DNA of 15,141 nucleotides, taken from positions 1-15,141 of the forward strand of contig JAGZJZ010000097.1 of NCBI GenBank assembly GCA_018365455.1. Reading direction: 5' to 3'. The notes beneath the pieces are model-generated. The model was not told the origin of the DNA. It saw only the letters and a list, made by a program, of their open reading frames with translations, and made no database searches. This DNA comes from Clostridiales bacterium. GTDB lineage: Bacteria > Bacillota > Clostridia > Lachnospirales > Lachnospiraceae. This document shows, piece after piece, positions 6,715 through 12,896 of this stretch (position 1 is its first letter; each line of letters starts with the position of its first letter). A program made the translations under genes and the position numbers.

Positions 6715-7179
6715 ATGGATATTAATAAAGAATCAATCGAGCAAATGATCGCCCAGATTCTGGCTGAAAAGTTAGGCCAGATGGGGCAGCTGTCAGGCGA
6801 TAACAAGAAGCAGACCGCCGGAAACATCATTAAGGTAAAAGTACCGGATATTAAAACAGAATCCTCAGACCGCCTTGATACCGGAAAAGCAGCCGACCAG
6901 GTTTATACACATGACCTGTTTACCTTATCAGAAAGTCCCAGACTTGGATGCGGAATTATGGAGATGGAGAAAACCACTTTTGACTGGACTCTGAACTACG
7001 ATGAAATCGACTATGTAATCGAAGGTTCCCTTACGATTATAGCCAATGGAAAAAGTGTAACGGCGGGACCGGGTGAAATAATACTCATCCCCAAAGGTTC
7101 TAAGATTCAGTTCTCGGTGCTTACAAGTGCCAGATTCCTGTATGTGACTTATCCGGCGGATTGGGCAGAGCAGGGTTGA
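6715..7179 (+). CDS. eutQ: EutQ, cupin-domain ethanolamine utilization protein
   Basis: The 154-residue product has a single cupin domain in its C-terminal half (about 65-150), with YDEIDYVIEGSLTIIANGKSV and AGPGEIILIPKGSKIQFS. Enteric EutQ is needed for microcompartment formation and has been reported to have acetate kinase activity; whether this shorter form shares that activity is unknown. The N-terminal helix (MDINKESIEQMIAQILAEKL) is of the encapsulation type. An in-frame ATG at 6706 is only 1 nt from AAGGAG (6699-6704), while the ATG at 6715 has a 10-nt spacing and is preferred. It lies 44 nt after eutH and 12 nt before the HD-domain gene. Confidence 0.88.
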   Translation: MDINKESIEQMIAQILAEKLGQMGQLSGDNKKQTAGNIIKVKVPDIKTESSDRLDTGKAADQVYTHDLFTLSESPRLGCGIMEMEKTTFDWTLNYDEIDYVIEGSLTIIANGKSVTAGPGEIILIPKGSKIQFSVLTSARFLYVTYPADWAEQG

Positions 7180-7191
7180 ACAGGTGTTAGA

Positions 7192-7815
7192 ATGGACCGG
7201 AGAGACATATTTCTGGAAATGCAGACTCACCTGATGGAGGATGAAAATCCTTCCGTTTATTTGAATGAAATGCATGAAAAGGGTATGCTTTGGGAGTATC
7301 CCTTTCAAATGCTTCATAAAATGCGGGATACCGAACAGTCCCCCATATATCATCCGGAAGGCAATGTATGGATTCATACCATGCAGGTCATTGATGTGGC
7401 GGCAAAAGTAAAAAAGCGGAGCCGTGATCCACGGGTATTTATGTGGGCGGCACTGCTTCATGATATTGGAAAACCGGCTGTTACTAAGATGAGAAAGGGC
7501 AGAATTACTTCCTATAATCATGACCAGGAAGGTGAGAAACTGGCGAAGGATTTTCTCTCTTATTTTCTGGAAGATAAAACATTCATCGAAAAAGTATGCG
7601 GATTAGTGCGTTATCATATGCAGATCTTATTTGTAGTGAAAGGACAGCCGTATGCAGATTTAAAAGGAATGAAGAATAGGACAGACCTGCAGGAAGTGGC
7701 TCTTTTGGGATTGTGTGACCGGTTGGGCAGGGATACGCAAAACAAAGAAGAGGAAGAAAAAAATATCATGCTTTTTATTCAGAAGTGCGAGGAACAGGAC
7801 AGTATTTCCGGGTAA
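7192..7815 (+). CDS. HD-domain metal-dependent phosphohydrolase at the end of the eut operon
   Basis: The 207-residue product has a complete HD motif: H62 (WIHTMQV), H90-D91 (LLHDIGKP) and D176 (LCDRLGRD), with an additional H110-D111. The C-terminal CDRLGRD resembles the HD domain of CCA-adding tRNA nucleotidyltransferases, but the nucleotidyltransferase domain itself is absent. The substrate is unknown: a nucleotide, cyclic nucleotide, tRNA 2',3'-cyclic phosphate or another phosphoester is possible. It begins 12 nt after eutQ with only a weak AGGTG ribosome site, and no promoter is visible between them, so it is probably co-transcribed. HD hydrolases are not standard eut proteins; it may be an accessory gene or only a neighbour sharing the terminator. 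Confidence 0.85.
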   Translation: MDRRDIFLEMQTHLMEDENPSVYLNEMHEKGMLWEYPFQMLHKMRDTEQSPIYHPEGNVWIHTMQVIDVAAKVKKRSRDPRVFMWAALLHDIGKPAVTKMRKGRITSYNHDQEGEKLAKDFLSYFLEDKTFIEKVCGLVRYHMQILFVVKGQPYADLKGMKNRTDLQEVALLGLCDRLGRDTQNKEEEEKNIMLFIQKCEEQDSISG

Positions 7816-7836
7816 TAAGTAAATCTTATTTATAAT

Positions 7837-7885
7837 CCGGCCAGTACTGCATTCGGTTTCTGGCTGAATGGAGTACTAGTTCCGG
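7837..7885 (+). other. Imperfect inverted repeat downstream of the HD-domain gene
   Basis: Nested complementary blocks are CCGG (7837-7840) with CCGG (7882-7885), AGTACT (7843-7848) with AGTACT (7872-7877), and CATTC with GAATG around a short loop. This could fold into one long imperfect hairpin. A weak TTTAATT follows. It may be a first, weak transcription stop or an mRNA-stabilising structure ahead of the stronger terminator at 7911-7950. Confidence 0.45.
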
Positions 7886-7910
7886 TTTAATTACAGAAAG
7901 AAATCAGGAG

Positions 7911-7950
7911 GTGTACCGTGCAGACTTTTTATGTGCGGTACACTTTTTAT
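7911..7950 (+). terminator. Intrinsic terminator of the eut operon
   Basis: GTGTACCG (7911-7918) pairs perfectly with CGGTACAC (7936-7943), followed at once by TTTTTAT. The pairing can extend outward between AGGAG and the T-run through A-T and G-T pairs. It lies about 100 nt after the last operon gene and before the promoter of the next gene, as expected for an operon end. Confidence 0.8.
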
Positions 7951-7981
7951 AATAAGTAAGGTATATTTTTTACTTTGTGTG

Positions 7982-8010
7982 TTGACAAACAGGATGAGCA
8001 AAGGTACAAT
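7982..8010 (+). promoter_or_regulatory. Near-consensus vegetative promoter for the LacI-family gene
   Basis: A perfect -35 box TTGACA (7982-7987) and a -10 box TACAAT (8005-8010) are separated by exactly 17 nt. Transcription should start near 8017, leaving a 5' leader of about 100 nt. The leader is very AT-rich and contains palindromes at 8021-8030, 8062-8071 and 8085-8096. Confidence 0.8.
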
Positions 8011-8061
8011 AATTTAAAAGAATTTAAATTTATTTAAAAATTTTAAGGACAAATATAAATC

Positions 8062-8071
8062 AGCTTAAGCT
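8062..8071. promoter_or_regulatory. Palindrome AGCTTAAGCT in the LacI-family gene leader
   Basis: A perfect 10-bp palindrome lies downstream of the predicted transcription start. It could be an operator half or accessory site. Its centre is TA rather than the CG usual for LacI-family operators, so it is less likely than the one at 8085-8096. Confidence 0.3.
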
Positions 8072-8084
8072 ATTTCTTTTAATG

Positions 8085-8096
8085 AAATGCGCATTT
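8085..8096. promoter_or_regulatory. Candidate autoregulatory operator AAATGCGCATTT
   Basis: This perfect 12-bp palindrome has a central CG, the usual centre of LacI-family operators. It lies about 70 nt downstream of the predicted transcription start and about 20 nt before the regulator start codon, where a bound repressor could block elongation. The assignment is by analogy only. Confidence 0.4.
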
Positions 8097-8115
8097 TGCG
8101 TCACAGGAGGTATTT

Positions 8116-9132
8116 ATGAGGATAAAAGCTAAGGATATTGCAAAGGATCTGGGGCTTTCAACGGCTACGGTTTCCCTGGCAATTAACAACCGTCCGGGGG
8201 TAAATGAGGATACCAGAAGGCGGGTATTGGAATACCTGGAGAGTAAGACGGCAGAGGATGAGGCAGCCGGGGGGAATGAGAAAATTATCCGTATGCTTGC
8301 ATTTCTGGAAGACAGGCCATATTGGGACAGCTCGGAGAATACCAGGACTTACATAACGTTTGAACAGGCGTCCAGGAGGGCGCGGGAATGCGGCTATAAA
8401 ATGGATCTGGTAACAGTGATCCGGGGGAAAGATGATATGGGCAGTTTTCTGGAAGAATGTATCCGTGACAATGTGGCAGGAGTATATGTAAATGCGGCTT
8501 ATATGGAAGAGGAAGATTATGCCTGCTTCCGGAATTTTAAAAAGCCTTTTGTTGTATGTGACCAGGATTTTAATGATCTCCATACGGACAATATTATGCT
8601 GAATAATCATCAGGGGGTTATCATGGGGCTGGACTATCTCTATGAGAACGGGCATCGCGATATCCTGTATTTTCGCAATACAAATAATTTTTACAATATG
8701 TATGAGCGCAGGGAAGCTTTTAACCGGTTTATGGAGAAAAAGGGATTACAGAGCAGGAGAAATGAGAGAATTGTGGATATCGGCGGCGGAACCCAGGAAG
8801 CATTTGAGGGGATGCAGCGTTATATTGAAGATAAAAAGCATATTCCAACGGCGATCTTTTCCGAAAATTATGAGGTTACCATTGGGATCAGCAAAGCCCT
8901 GGAGAATAACGGATATAAAATACCGGAGGATATTTCAATTGTGGGGTTTGATACCATTCCCGATACTGCGCTGATGGATTATCAGCCTACCTGCATCTGT
9001 GCTTTGCATGACAGAAAAGCTTATGTATCCATTGGCAGGCTTCTGGAACGCATCGAAGGGGATGCGGATGAATCCGTAAAGATCTACGTAAATACAGAAC
9101 TGATCATCGGAGACAGCGTCCGTAGCATATGA
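8116..9132 (+). CDS. LacI-family transcriptional regulator
   Basis: The 338-residue product has an N-terminal LacI helix-turn-helix (KAKDIAKDLGLSTATVSLAINNRPG, about 4-27) with the hinge region after it. The periplasmic-binding-like effector domain spans about residues 58-335 and includes GVYVNAAYMEEED, YLYENGHRDILYF and the diagnostic ISIVGFDTIPDTALMDYQPTCI segment. It is expected to bind a sugar or related small molecule, which cannot be told from the sequence. The ribosome site is AGGAGG at 8105-8110. No sugar transport or catabolic gene lies beside it in the window, so its targets are elsewhere or only itself. Confidence 0.92.
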   Translation: MRIKAKDIAKDLGLSTATVSLAINNRPGVNEDTRRRVLEYLESKTAEDEAAGGNEKIIRMLAFLEDRPYWDSSENTRTYITFEQASRRARECGYKMDLVTVIRGKDDMGSFLEECIRDNVAGVYVNAAYMEEEDYACFRNFKKPFVVCDQDFNDLHTDNIMLNNHQGVIMGLDYLYENGHRDILYFRNTNNFYNMYERREAFNRFMEKKGLQSRRNERIVDIGGGTQEAFEGMQRYIEDKKHIPTAIFSENYEVTIGISKALENNGYKIPEDISIVGFDTIPDTALMDYQPTCICALHDRKAYVSIGRLLERIEGDADESVKIYVNTELIIGDSVRSI

Positions 9133-9154
9133 TCTGGGGAGCAGGAGTTTTGTA

Positions 9155-9183
9155 TTGACAATAATTATAAAGTATAGTAGTAT
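9155..9183 (+). promoter_or_regulatory. Promoter for the PadR-like regulator
   Basis: A perfect -35 TTGACA (9155-9160) is followed after 17 nt by TAGTAT (9178-9183); an overlapping TATAAA at 9181 would give a 20-nt spacer. The surrounding AT-rich stretch has repeated TATA/AGTATA words that could include the regulator's own binding site. The exact -10 is uncertain. Confidence 0.6.
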
Positions 9184-9213
9184 AAAATATAGCAGAAAGT
9201 AGAGGAAGGGATA

Positions 9214-9756
9214 ATGGCAGCAATAGACCTGATCGTATTAGGAATGATAAAACAGACCCCGCAGAGCGCTTATGATCTGCAGAAAAATGTGGAGTACCGG
9301 AATATTTCCAGATGGGTAAAAATCAGCACACCATCCATATACAAGAAAGTAGTTCAAATGGAGGAAAAAGGCTATATTAAAGGAAAGGTAACGAAGGATG
9401 GTAAGATGCCGGAGAAATCTGTATATGAGATTACTCCCGAAGGTGACGTGTATTTTGAAAAGCTGATGGAAAAAACGGCAATGCAGTCGGTAAGTATTTT
9501 TCTGGATTTTAATGCTGTTATTATGAACCTGGATTTTATGGAATCTGCGAAAAGAGAAGAATTACTGGAACATATCCGGGAAGGAATCTCAGACCTGAAA
9601 ACGGTAATAGGAGAAAATACCAATAAGAGAACCCATATTCCAATGACAGGTCAAACAATATTGGAACAACAGTATCTGATGGCATCTTCCATGGAAGATT
9701 GGATTTTAAAATTCATGAGTGAGTATCTGGGGCCTGCAGATGGCAGGAATGAATGA
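9214..9756 (+). CDS. PadR-family transcriptional regulator
   Basis: The 180-residue product has a PadR-type winged helix at the N-terminus: DLIVLGMIKQTPQSAYDLQKNVE, WVKISTPSIYKKVVQMEEKGYIKG and a KSVYEITPEGDVYFEKLM wing and dimer connection (about 5-90). The C-terminal half is helical, as in longer (Vir-like) PadR proteins, and ends with a likely dimerisation helix. PadR proteins usually repress an adjacent gene or their own gene and respond to small hydrophobic compounds. Its ligand is unknown. GGAAGGG at 9204-9210 serves as the ribosome site. The Cys-rich gene starts 43 nt downstream and is probably co-transcribed. Confidence 0.87.
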   Translation: MAAIDLIVLGMIKQTPQSAYDLQKNVEYRNISRWVKISTPSIYKKVVQMEEKGYIKGKVTKDGKMPEKSVYEITPEGDVYFEKLMEKTAMQSVSIFLDFNAVIMNLDFMESAKREELLEHIREGISDLKTVIGENTNKRTHIPMTGQTILEQQYLMASSMEDWILKFMSEYLGPADGRNE

Positions 9757-9799
9757 TCAAATAAGCAGAGTATTGTAAGTACAAAGGAGGTAATCTAAA

Positions 9800-10057
9800 A
9801 TGCATGAATCAAGATGTGGTGTATGCTGTAATTCTTGTGAAAGAAAGGATAAAGTGGGATGCAGGGGATGTTTGAATATGGAAGGGCCATTCTGGGGCGG
9901 AACCTGCGGGGTAAAGAGCTGCTGTGAGAAAAATAAATATGATCACTGCGGCGTCTGTCCGGATTTCCCATGTGATATGTTATCCAGCATGGGAAAAGAA
10001 GAAGGATTTGATCCTTCCGTCAGACTGGACAAATGTAGAGAGTGGAGCGGTCAATAA
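9800..10057 (+). CDS. Small cysteine-rich protein, DUF3795-like
   Basis: The 85-residue protein has 13 cysteines (6, 9, 10, 13, 21, 24, 36, 41, 42, 50, 53, 58, 79). They are arranged in CxxCCxxC, CxxC and CGVCPDFPC groups, which suggests metal (Zn or Fe-S) binding. The layout, with CGVCPDFPCD and a closing Lys/Arg-rich RLDKCREW, is that of the DUF3795 family common in clostridia, whose function is unknown. A strong AAAGGAGG lies about 9 nt before the ATG. It probably forms an operon with the PadR-like gene upstream and converges with msrAB, with only 9 nt between their ends and no visible terminator. Confidence 0.8.
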   Translation: MHESRCGVCCNSCERKDKVGCRGCLNMEGPFWGGTCGVKSCCEKNKYDHCGVCPDFPCDMLSSMGKEEGFDPSVRLDKCREWSGQ

Positions 10058-10066
10058 TCCATTTGT

Positions 10067-11020
10067 CTATGGTTCCAGTAATTCCAGATAATCCCCATAT
10101 CCCATTTGCTCCATCTGGGAGCGGGGAATAAACTTCAGGGAGGCGCTGTTGATACAATAGCGAAGCCCGCCTTTTTCTTTGGGACCGTCAGGAAATACAT
10201 GTCCCAGATGGGAATCGGATGACTTGCTTCTAACCTCGGTACGGAACATACCGTGGGAAGTATCTTTTATTTCATCAAGGCTATGACCCTTAAGCGGCTT
10301 GGAAAAGCTGGGCCAGCCACAGCCGGATTCGAATTTATCCGCAGAAAGAAACAGCGGTTCTCCGGTGATGATATCTACATAGATACCGGGCTCAAAGTGA
10401 TCCCAGTATTCATTTTGAAAGGGAGGTTCCGTGGCATTATGCTGCGTGACTTCATATTGCCGGGGTGTCAGCTTTTTATAGCGCTTGTCCTCTTCCGGCT
10501 GCCGGTTTGGTTTTGCTGTGGCAGCCATTTGAAACAGTGCAGGATTAATATGACAGTATCCTTCGGGATGGTTGTCCAGATATTTTTGGTGATACTCTTC
10601 AGCCCGGTAATAGTTTAAAAGGGGCTTGCATTCCACGGCCAGAGGCTTGCGGTATTGTGATGCCAGATCAGCCAGAGATTGTTCAATGATTATGCGGTCA
10701 TCGTCGCTGGTGTAGTAGATTCCGGTGCGGTACTGGGTCCCGATATCATTGCCCTGGCGGTTGACACTTGTGGGATCAATGGTTTTATAAAACAGCTCCA
10801 GTAAAAAGGAAAGAGGTGCAAGGGACGGATTGTAGACAACATGTACTGCTTCCGCAAATCCGGTGTCTCTGTGGCATACGTCCTGGTAAGTGGGATGCGC
10901 TACATTTCCGTTTGCATATCCGGTATCCGTTGATAATACTCCGGGAATACAGCTGAAATATTTTTCGGTGCCCCAGAAACACCCTCCCGCGAAATAGATT
11001 TCTGATTTTGTTTGCTTCAT
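10067..11020 (-). CDS. msrAB: Fused methionine sulfoxide reductase MsrA-MsrB
   Basis: The 317-residue cytosolic protein repairs oxidised methionine of both stereochemistries. The N-terminal MsrA domain (about 5-165) has the catalytic GGCFWG motif with C14. The C-terminal MsrB domain (about 182-316) has SGCGWPSF, HLGHVFPDGP and the catalytic RYCINSASLKF with C289. The usual first zinc CxxC pair of MsrB is absent (VDIITGEPLF where NYVCxxCGxPLF is common), so this is a zinc-less form. There is no signal peptide. The ribosome site is AAGGAGG about 9 nt upstream. Its own promoter lies at 11072-11100. The thioredoxin-type partner is not in the window. Confidence 0.93.
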   Translation of the reverse strand: MKQTKSEIYFAGGCFWGTEKYFSCIPGVLSTDTGYANGNVAHPTYQDVCHRDTGFAEAVHVVYNPSLAPLSFLLELFYKTIDPTSVNRQGNDIGTQYRTGIYYTSDDDRIIIEQSLADLASQYRKPLAVECKPLLNYYRAEEYHQKYLDNHPEGYCHINPALFQMAATAKPNRQPEEDKRYKKLTPRQYEVTQHNATEPPFQNEYWDHFEPGIYVDIITGEPLFLSADKFESGCGWPSFSKPLKGHSLDEIKDTSHGMFRTEVRSKSSDSHLGHVFPDGPKEKGGLRYCINSASLKFIPRSQMEQMGYGDYLELLEP

Positions 11021-11071
11021 AGGAAAGGACCTCCTTTTTTGATAAATACAATAAATACAGACAAGTTATAA

Positions 11072-11100
11072 ATATTAGTATGGCAGATTCTGCCGGTAAA
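11072..11100 (-). promoter_or_regulatory. Candidate msrAB promoter with palindrome in the spacer
   Basis: On the - strand, TTTACC (complement of 11095-11100) and TAATAT (complement of 11072-11077) are 17 nt apart. The spacer is mostly the palindrome GGCAGATTCTGCC (11082-11094), a plausible operator for a repressor or a redox regulator. Both boxes match consensus at 4 of 6 positions. Confidence 0.5.
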
Positions 11101-11170
11101 TATTATGGTATTTTAAAAATGAGTGGCTGGATAATACGATATTAATTACAATTCGGAGTGTGTTACCCTA

Positions 11171-11199
11171 TTGATTTTTTCACCGGATTCGCATATAAT
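11171..11199 (+). promoter_or_regulatory. Promoter of the CorC-family gene leader
   Basis: TTGATT (11171-11176) and a perfect TATAAT (11194-11199) are separated by exactly 17 nt. Transcription should start near 11206. That gives a 5' leader of about 440 nt before the membrane protein gene, containing tandem repeats, two short ORFs and hairpins. Confidence 0.7.
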
Positions 11200-11217
11200 A
11201 TATTATTATATTTGAAA

Positions 11218-11297
11218 ATTACAGTATGTAAGAATTACAGCATGTAAACATTATAGCATATAAAAATTACAGCATATAAGAATTTTAGCATAATATA
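11218..11297 (+). repeat. Five tandem 16-bp repeats in the CorC leader
   Basis: Five head-to-tail copies of a 16-bp unit, approximately ATTACAGCATATAAGA, start at 11218, 11234, 11250, 11266 and 11282. The first four differ at only a few positions and the fifth is more degenerate. They begin just after the predicted transcription start. They could be protein-binding iterons, phased AT-rich DNA, or a simple expansion. Confidence 0.85.
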
Positions 11298-11342
11298 TAG
11301 TTACAACAACATTTTCAGAAGATTTCAGGAGAGGGAAAAACG

Positions 11343-11447
11343 ATGGACGACGCCGATAGCGACGCTGACCGACCTTTATTTAAGCATTTTAATCGGTTTA
11401 CAAATAAATATAATGAAGATAATTTGAGACATAACCTGTATTTATAA
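11343..11447 (+). CDS. Short acidic leader ORF 1 (34 aa)
   Basis: The peptide begins MDDADSDADRP and continues into a basic and aromatic part (LFKHFNRF...), ending RHNLYL. AGGAGAGG at about 11328-11335 is a strong ribosome site at good spacing. Five of its first nine residues are Asp, and this part is GC-rich in otherwise AT-rich DNA, which hints at selection on the codons. The stop codon falls in the loop of a 12-bp hairpin (11428-11462). Acidic early residues are known from the enteric MgtL leader to destabilise translating ribosomes when Mg2+ is low. The downstream gene is a CorC/CNNM-family protein linked to Mg2+, so a regulatory leader peptide is likely. No homologue search was possible. 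Confidence 0.5.
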   Translation: MDDADSDADRPLFKHFNRFTNKYNEDNLRHNLYL

Positions 11448-11477
11448 AGTACAGGCTATGTCTCTTTGTGTATTTTT
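11428..11477 (+). terminator. Candidate attenuator hairpin overlapping leader ORF 1
   Basis: GACATA/TATGTC and CCTGTA/TACAGG (11428-11440 with 11450-11462) pair, with one A-C mismatch between the blocks, around a 9-nt loop that contains the leader ORF 1 stop codon. A T-rich tail follows (TCTTTGTGTATTTTT). A ribosome finishing ORF 1 would cover the 5' arm and prevent the fold. It may be an attenuator rather than an operon end, because no other gene precedes it in the transcript. Confidence 0.55.
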
Positions 11478-11508
11478 ATAAGATTATGACGGAAAGGATG
11501 GGATATTT

Positions 11509-11571
11509 ATGGAGGATTCGGGAAATGATGATGATTGTACCGTCGGATATCTAATTGTTCAATTAGAGTAG
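11509..11571 (+). CDS. Short acidic leader ORF 2 (20 aa)
   Basis: The peptide is MEDSGNDDD followed by CTVGYLIVQLE. AAGGATGGG at about 11495-11502 is a fair ribosome site. Like ORF 1 it is acidic within the first nine residues and its end overlaps a hairpin: TCTAATT (11550-11556) pairs with AATTAGA (11561-11567) around GTTC, and AGAG (11565-11568) with CTCT (11575-11578) forms a competing stem with the stop codon in the loop. Two acidic short ORFs in a row before the same gene are hard to explain as chance reading frames. The function is inferred only: ribosome-based sensing for the CorC-family gene 76 nt downstream. Confidence 0.45.
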   Translation: MEDSGNDDDCTVGYLIVQLE

Positions 11572-11647
11572 TAGCTCTGGATTTGTCAGAAAGCAATTTA
11601 CAAACAGGGTTAGGAACAAAGAACATATCTGAAGGAGGATATTTTTA

Positions 11648-12880
11648 ATGGATAGTAACAGTGTGTCACTTATAATTATTGTAGTTTGTATTATGATGTC
11701 TGCGTATTTTTCAGCTACAGAAACGGCGTTTTCCAGTCTGAACCGCATTCGGATTAAAAATATGGCGGAAAAAGGAAACAAAAAGGCAGCGCTGGTGTTG
11801 AAGCTGTCACAGGATTACGACCGTTTGTTATCTACAATTTTAATTGGAAATAATATTGTAAATATAGCATCGGCTTCACTTGCCACGGTACTTTTTGTGA
11901 AATTATTGGGGGAAGATCTGGGTGCCAGTATATCAACAATTGTTACCACGATTGTAGTTTTAATCTTTGGTGAAGTTTCTCCTAAGAGTATTGCAAAAGA
12001 GTCACCGGAAAAGTTTGCTATGTTTTCCGTTACCATATTAAATTGTTTTGTCTGGATTCTGACACCGTTTAATTTCCTTTTCCGCCAGTGGAAGAAACTG
12101 CTGTCAAGGCTGTTTAAGAATTCAGAGGACAGAACTATTACAGAGGAAGAACTGCTGACGATTGTAGACGAAGCAGAGCAGGAAGGCGGCATCGACGAAC
12201 AGGAAAGCACACTTATACGAAGCGCCATTGAATTTACAGAAATAGAAGCAATTGATATCTTTACGCCCAGAGTGGATGTGGTTGGCATCTCAAGAGATGC
12301 AGATAAGGATGAGATTGCAGAGGTTTTTGCGAGAACAGGATATTCCAGGCTTCCGGTTTATGAGGAAGACATTGACCATATTGAGGGAATTGTTTATCAG
12401 AAGGATTTCCACAATCATGTTTATCATACCGGGGTGGAATTATCAACCATTATCCGTCCGGCGCTGTATACCACAAAAAATAAGAAAATCGGTATTCTGC
12501 TCAAGGAACTGCAGGCGGCGAAATCCCACATTGCAGTTGTAATTGATGAATTTGGAGGAACGGTTGGAATTGTAACGCTGGAAGATATTTTAGAAGAGCT
12601 GGTTGGTGAAATATGGGATGAACACGATAAAGTTGTTCATGAAATGGAACAGACCGGGGAGGATGAATATACGGTAATCGGCTGTATGAATGTGGAAAAA
12701 CTGTTTGAAGAACTGGATATGGAACAGGAATTTGAAGTGGTGTCTGTCAGCGGCTGGGTAATGGAGGAACTGGACCGTATCCCAAAAGAAGGAGACCGTT
12801 TTTCCTATAAAAATCTGGAAATAACCGTACTTCAGATGAAGGAACGGCGGGTTGAGAAGGTCCGGGTTAAGAAAATATAG
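11648..12880 (+). CDS. CNNM/CorC-family membrane protein with CBS domains
   Basis: The 410-residue protein has an N-terminal CNNM (DUF21) domain with three or four hydrophobic spans (about 6-27, 62-86, 94-113, 123-145) and the family words ATETAFSSLNRIRIK and IFGEVSPKSIAKE. A helical linker follows, then two CBS motifs (about 205-260 and 268-325: FTPRVDVVGI, HIAVVIDEFGGTVGIVTLEDILEELVGEI), then a C-terminal CorC/HlyC domain (about 340-410). Bacterial CNNM/CorC proteins act in Mg2+ export or homeostasis, with nucleotide binding by the CBS pair; the older name hemolysin is misleading. AAGGAGG precedes the ATG by 9 nt. The long leader with acidic ORFs suggests Mg2+-linked control. Confidence 0.92.
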   Translation: MDSNSVSLIIIVVCIMMSAYFSATETAFSSLNRIRIKNMAEKGNKKAALVLKLSQDYDRLLSTILIGNNIVNIASASLATVLFVKLLGEDLGASISTIVTTIVVLIFGEVSPKSIAKESPEKFAMFSVTILNCFVWILTPFNFLFRQWKKLLSRLFKNSEDRTITEEELLTIVDEAEQEGGIDEQESTLIRSAIEFTEIEAIDIFTPRVDVVGISRDADKDEIAEVFARTGYSRLPVYEEDIDHIEGIVYQKDFHNHVYHTGVELSTIIRPALYTTKNKKIGILLKELQAAKSHIAVVIDEFGGTVGIVTLEDILEELVGEIWDEHDKVVHEMEQTGEDEYTVIGCMNVEKLFEELDMEQEFEVVSVSGWVMEELDRIPKEGDRFSYKNLEITVLQMKERRVEKVRVKKI

Positions 12881-12896
12881 AAGGTGAGGCTTCCAG

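Noticed and set aside
10253..10618. Plus-strand frame opposite msrAB (121 codons)
   Set aside because: The minus strand encodes clear MsrA and MsrB motifs through this stretch; the plus frame has no family features.
11218..11297. CRISPR array
   Set aside because: The 16-bp units are directly adjacent with no spacers between them, and no cas genes are present.
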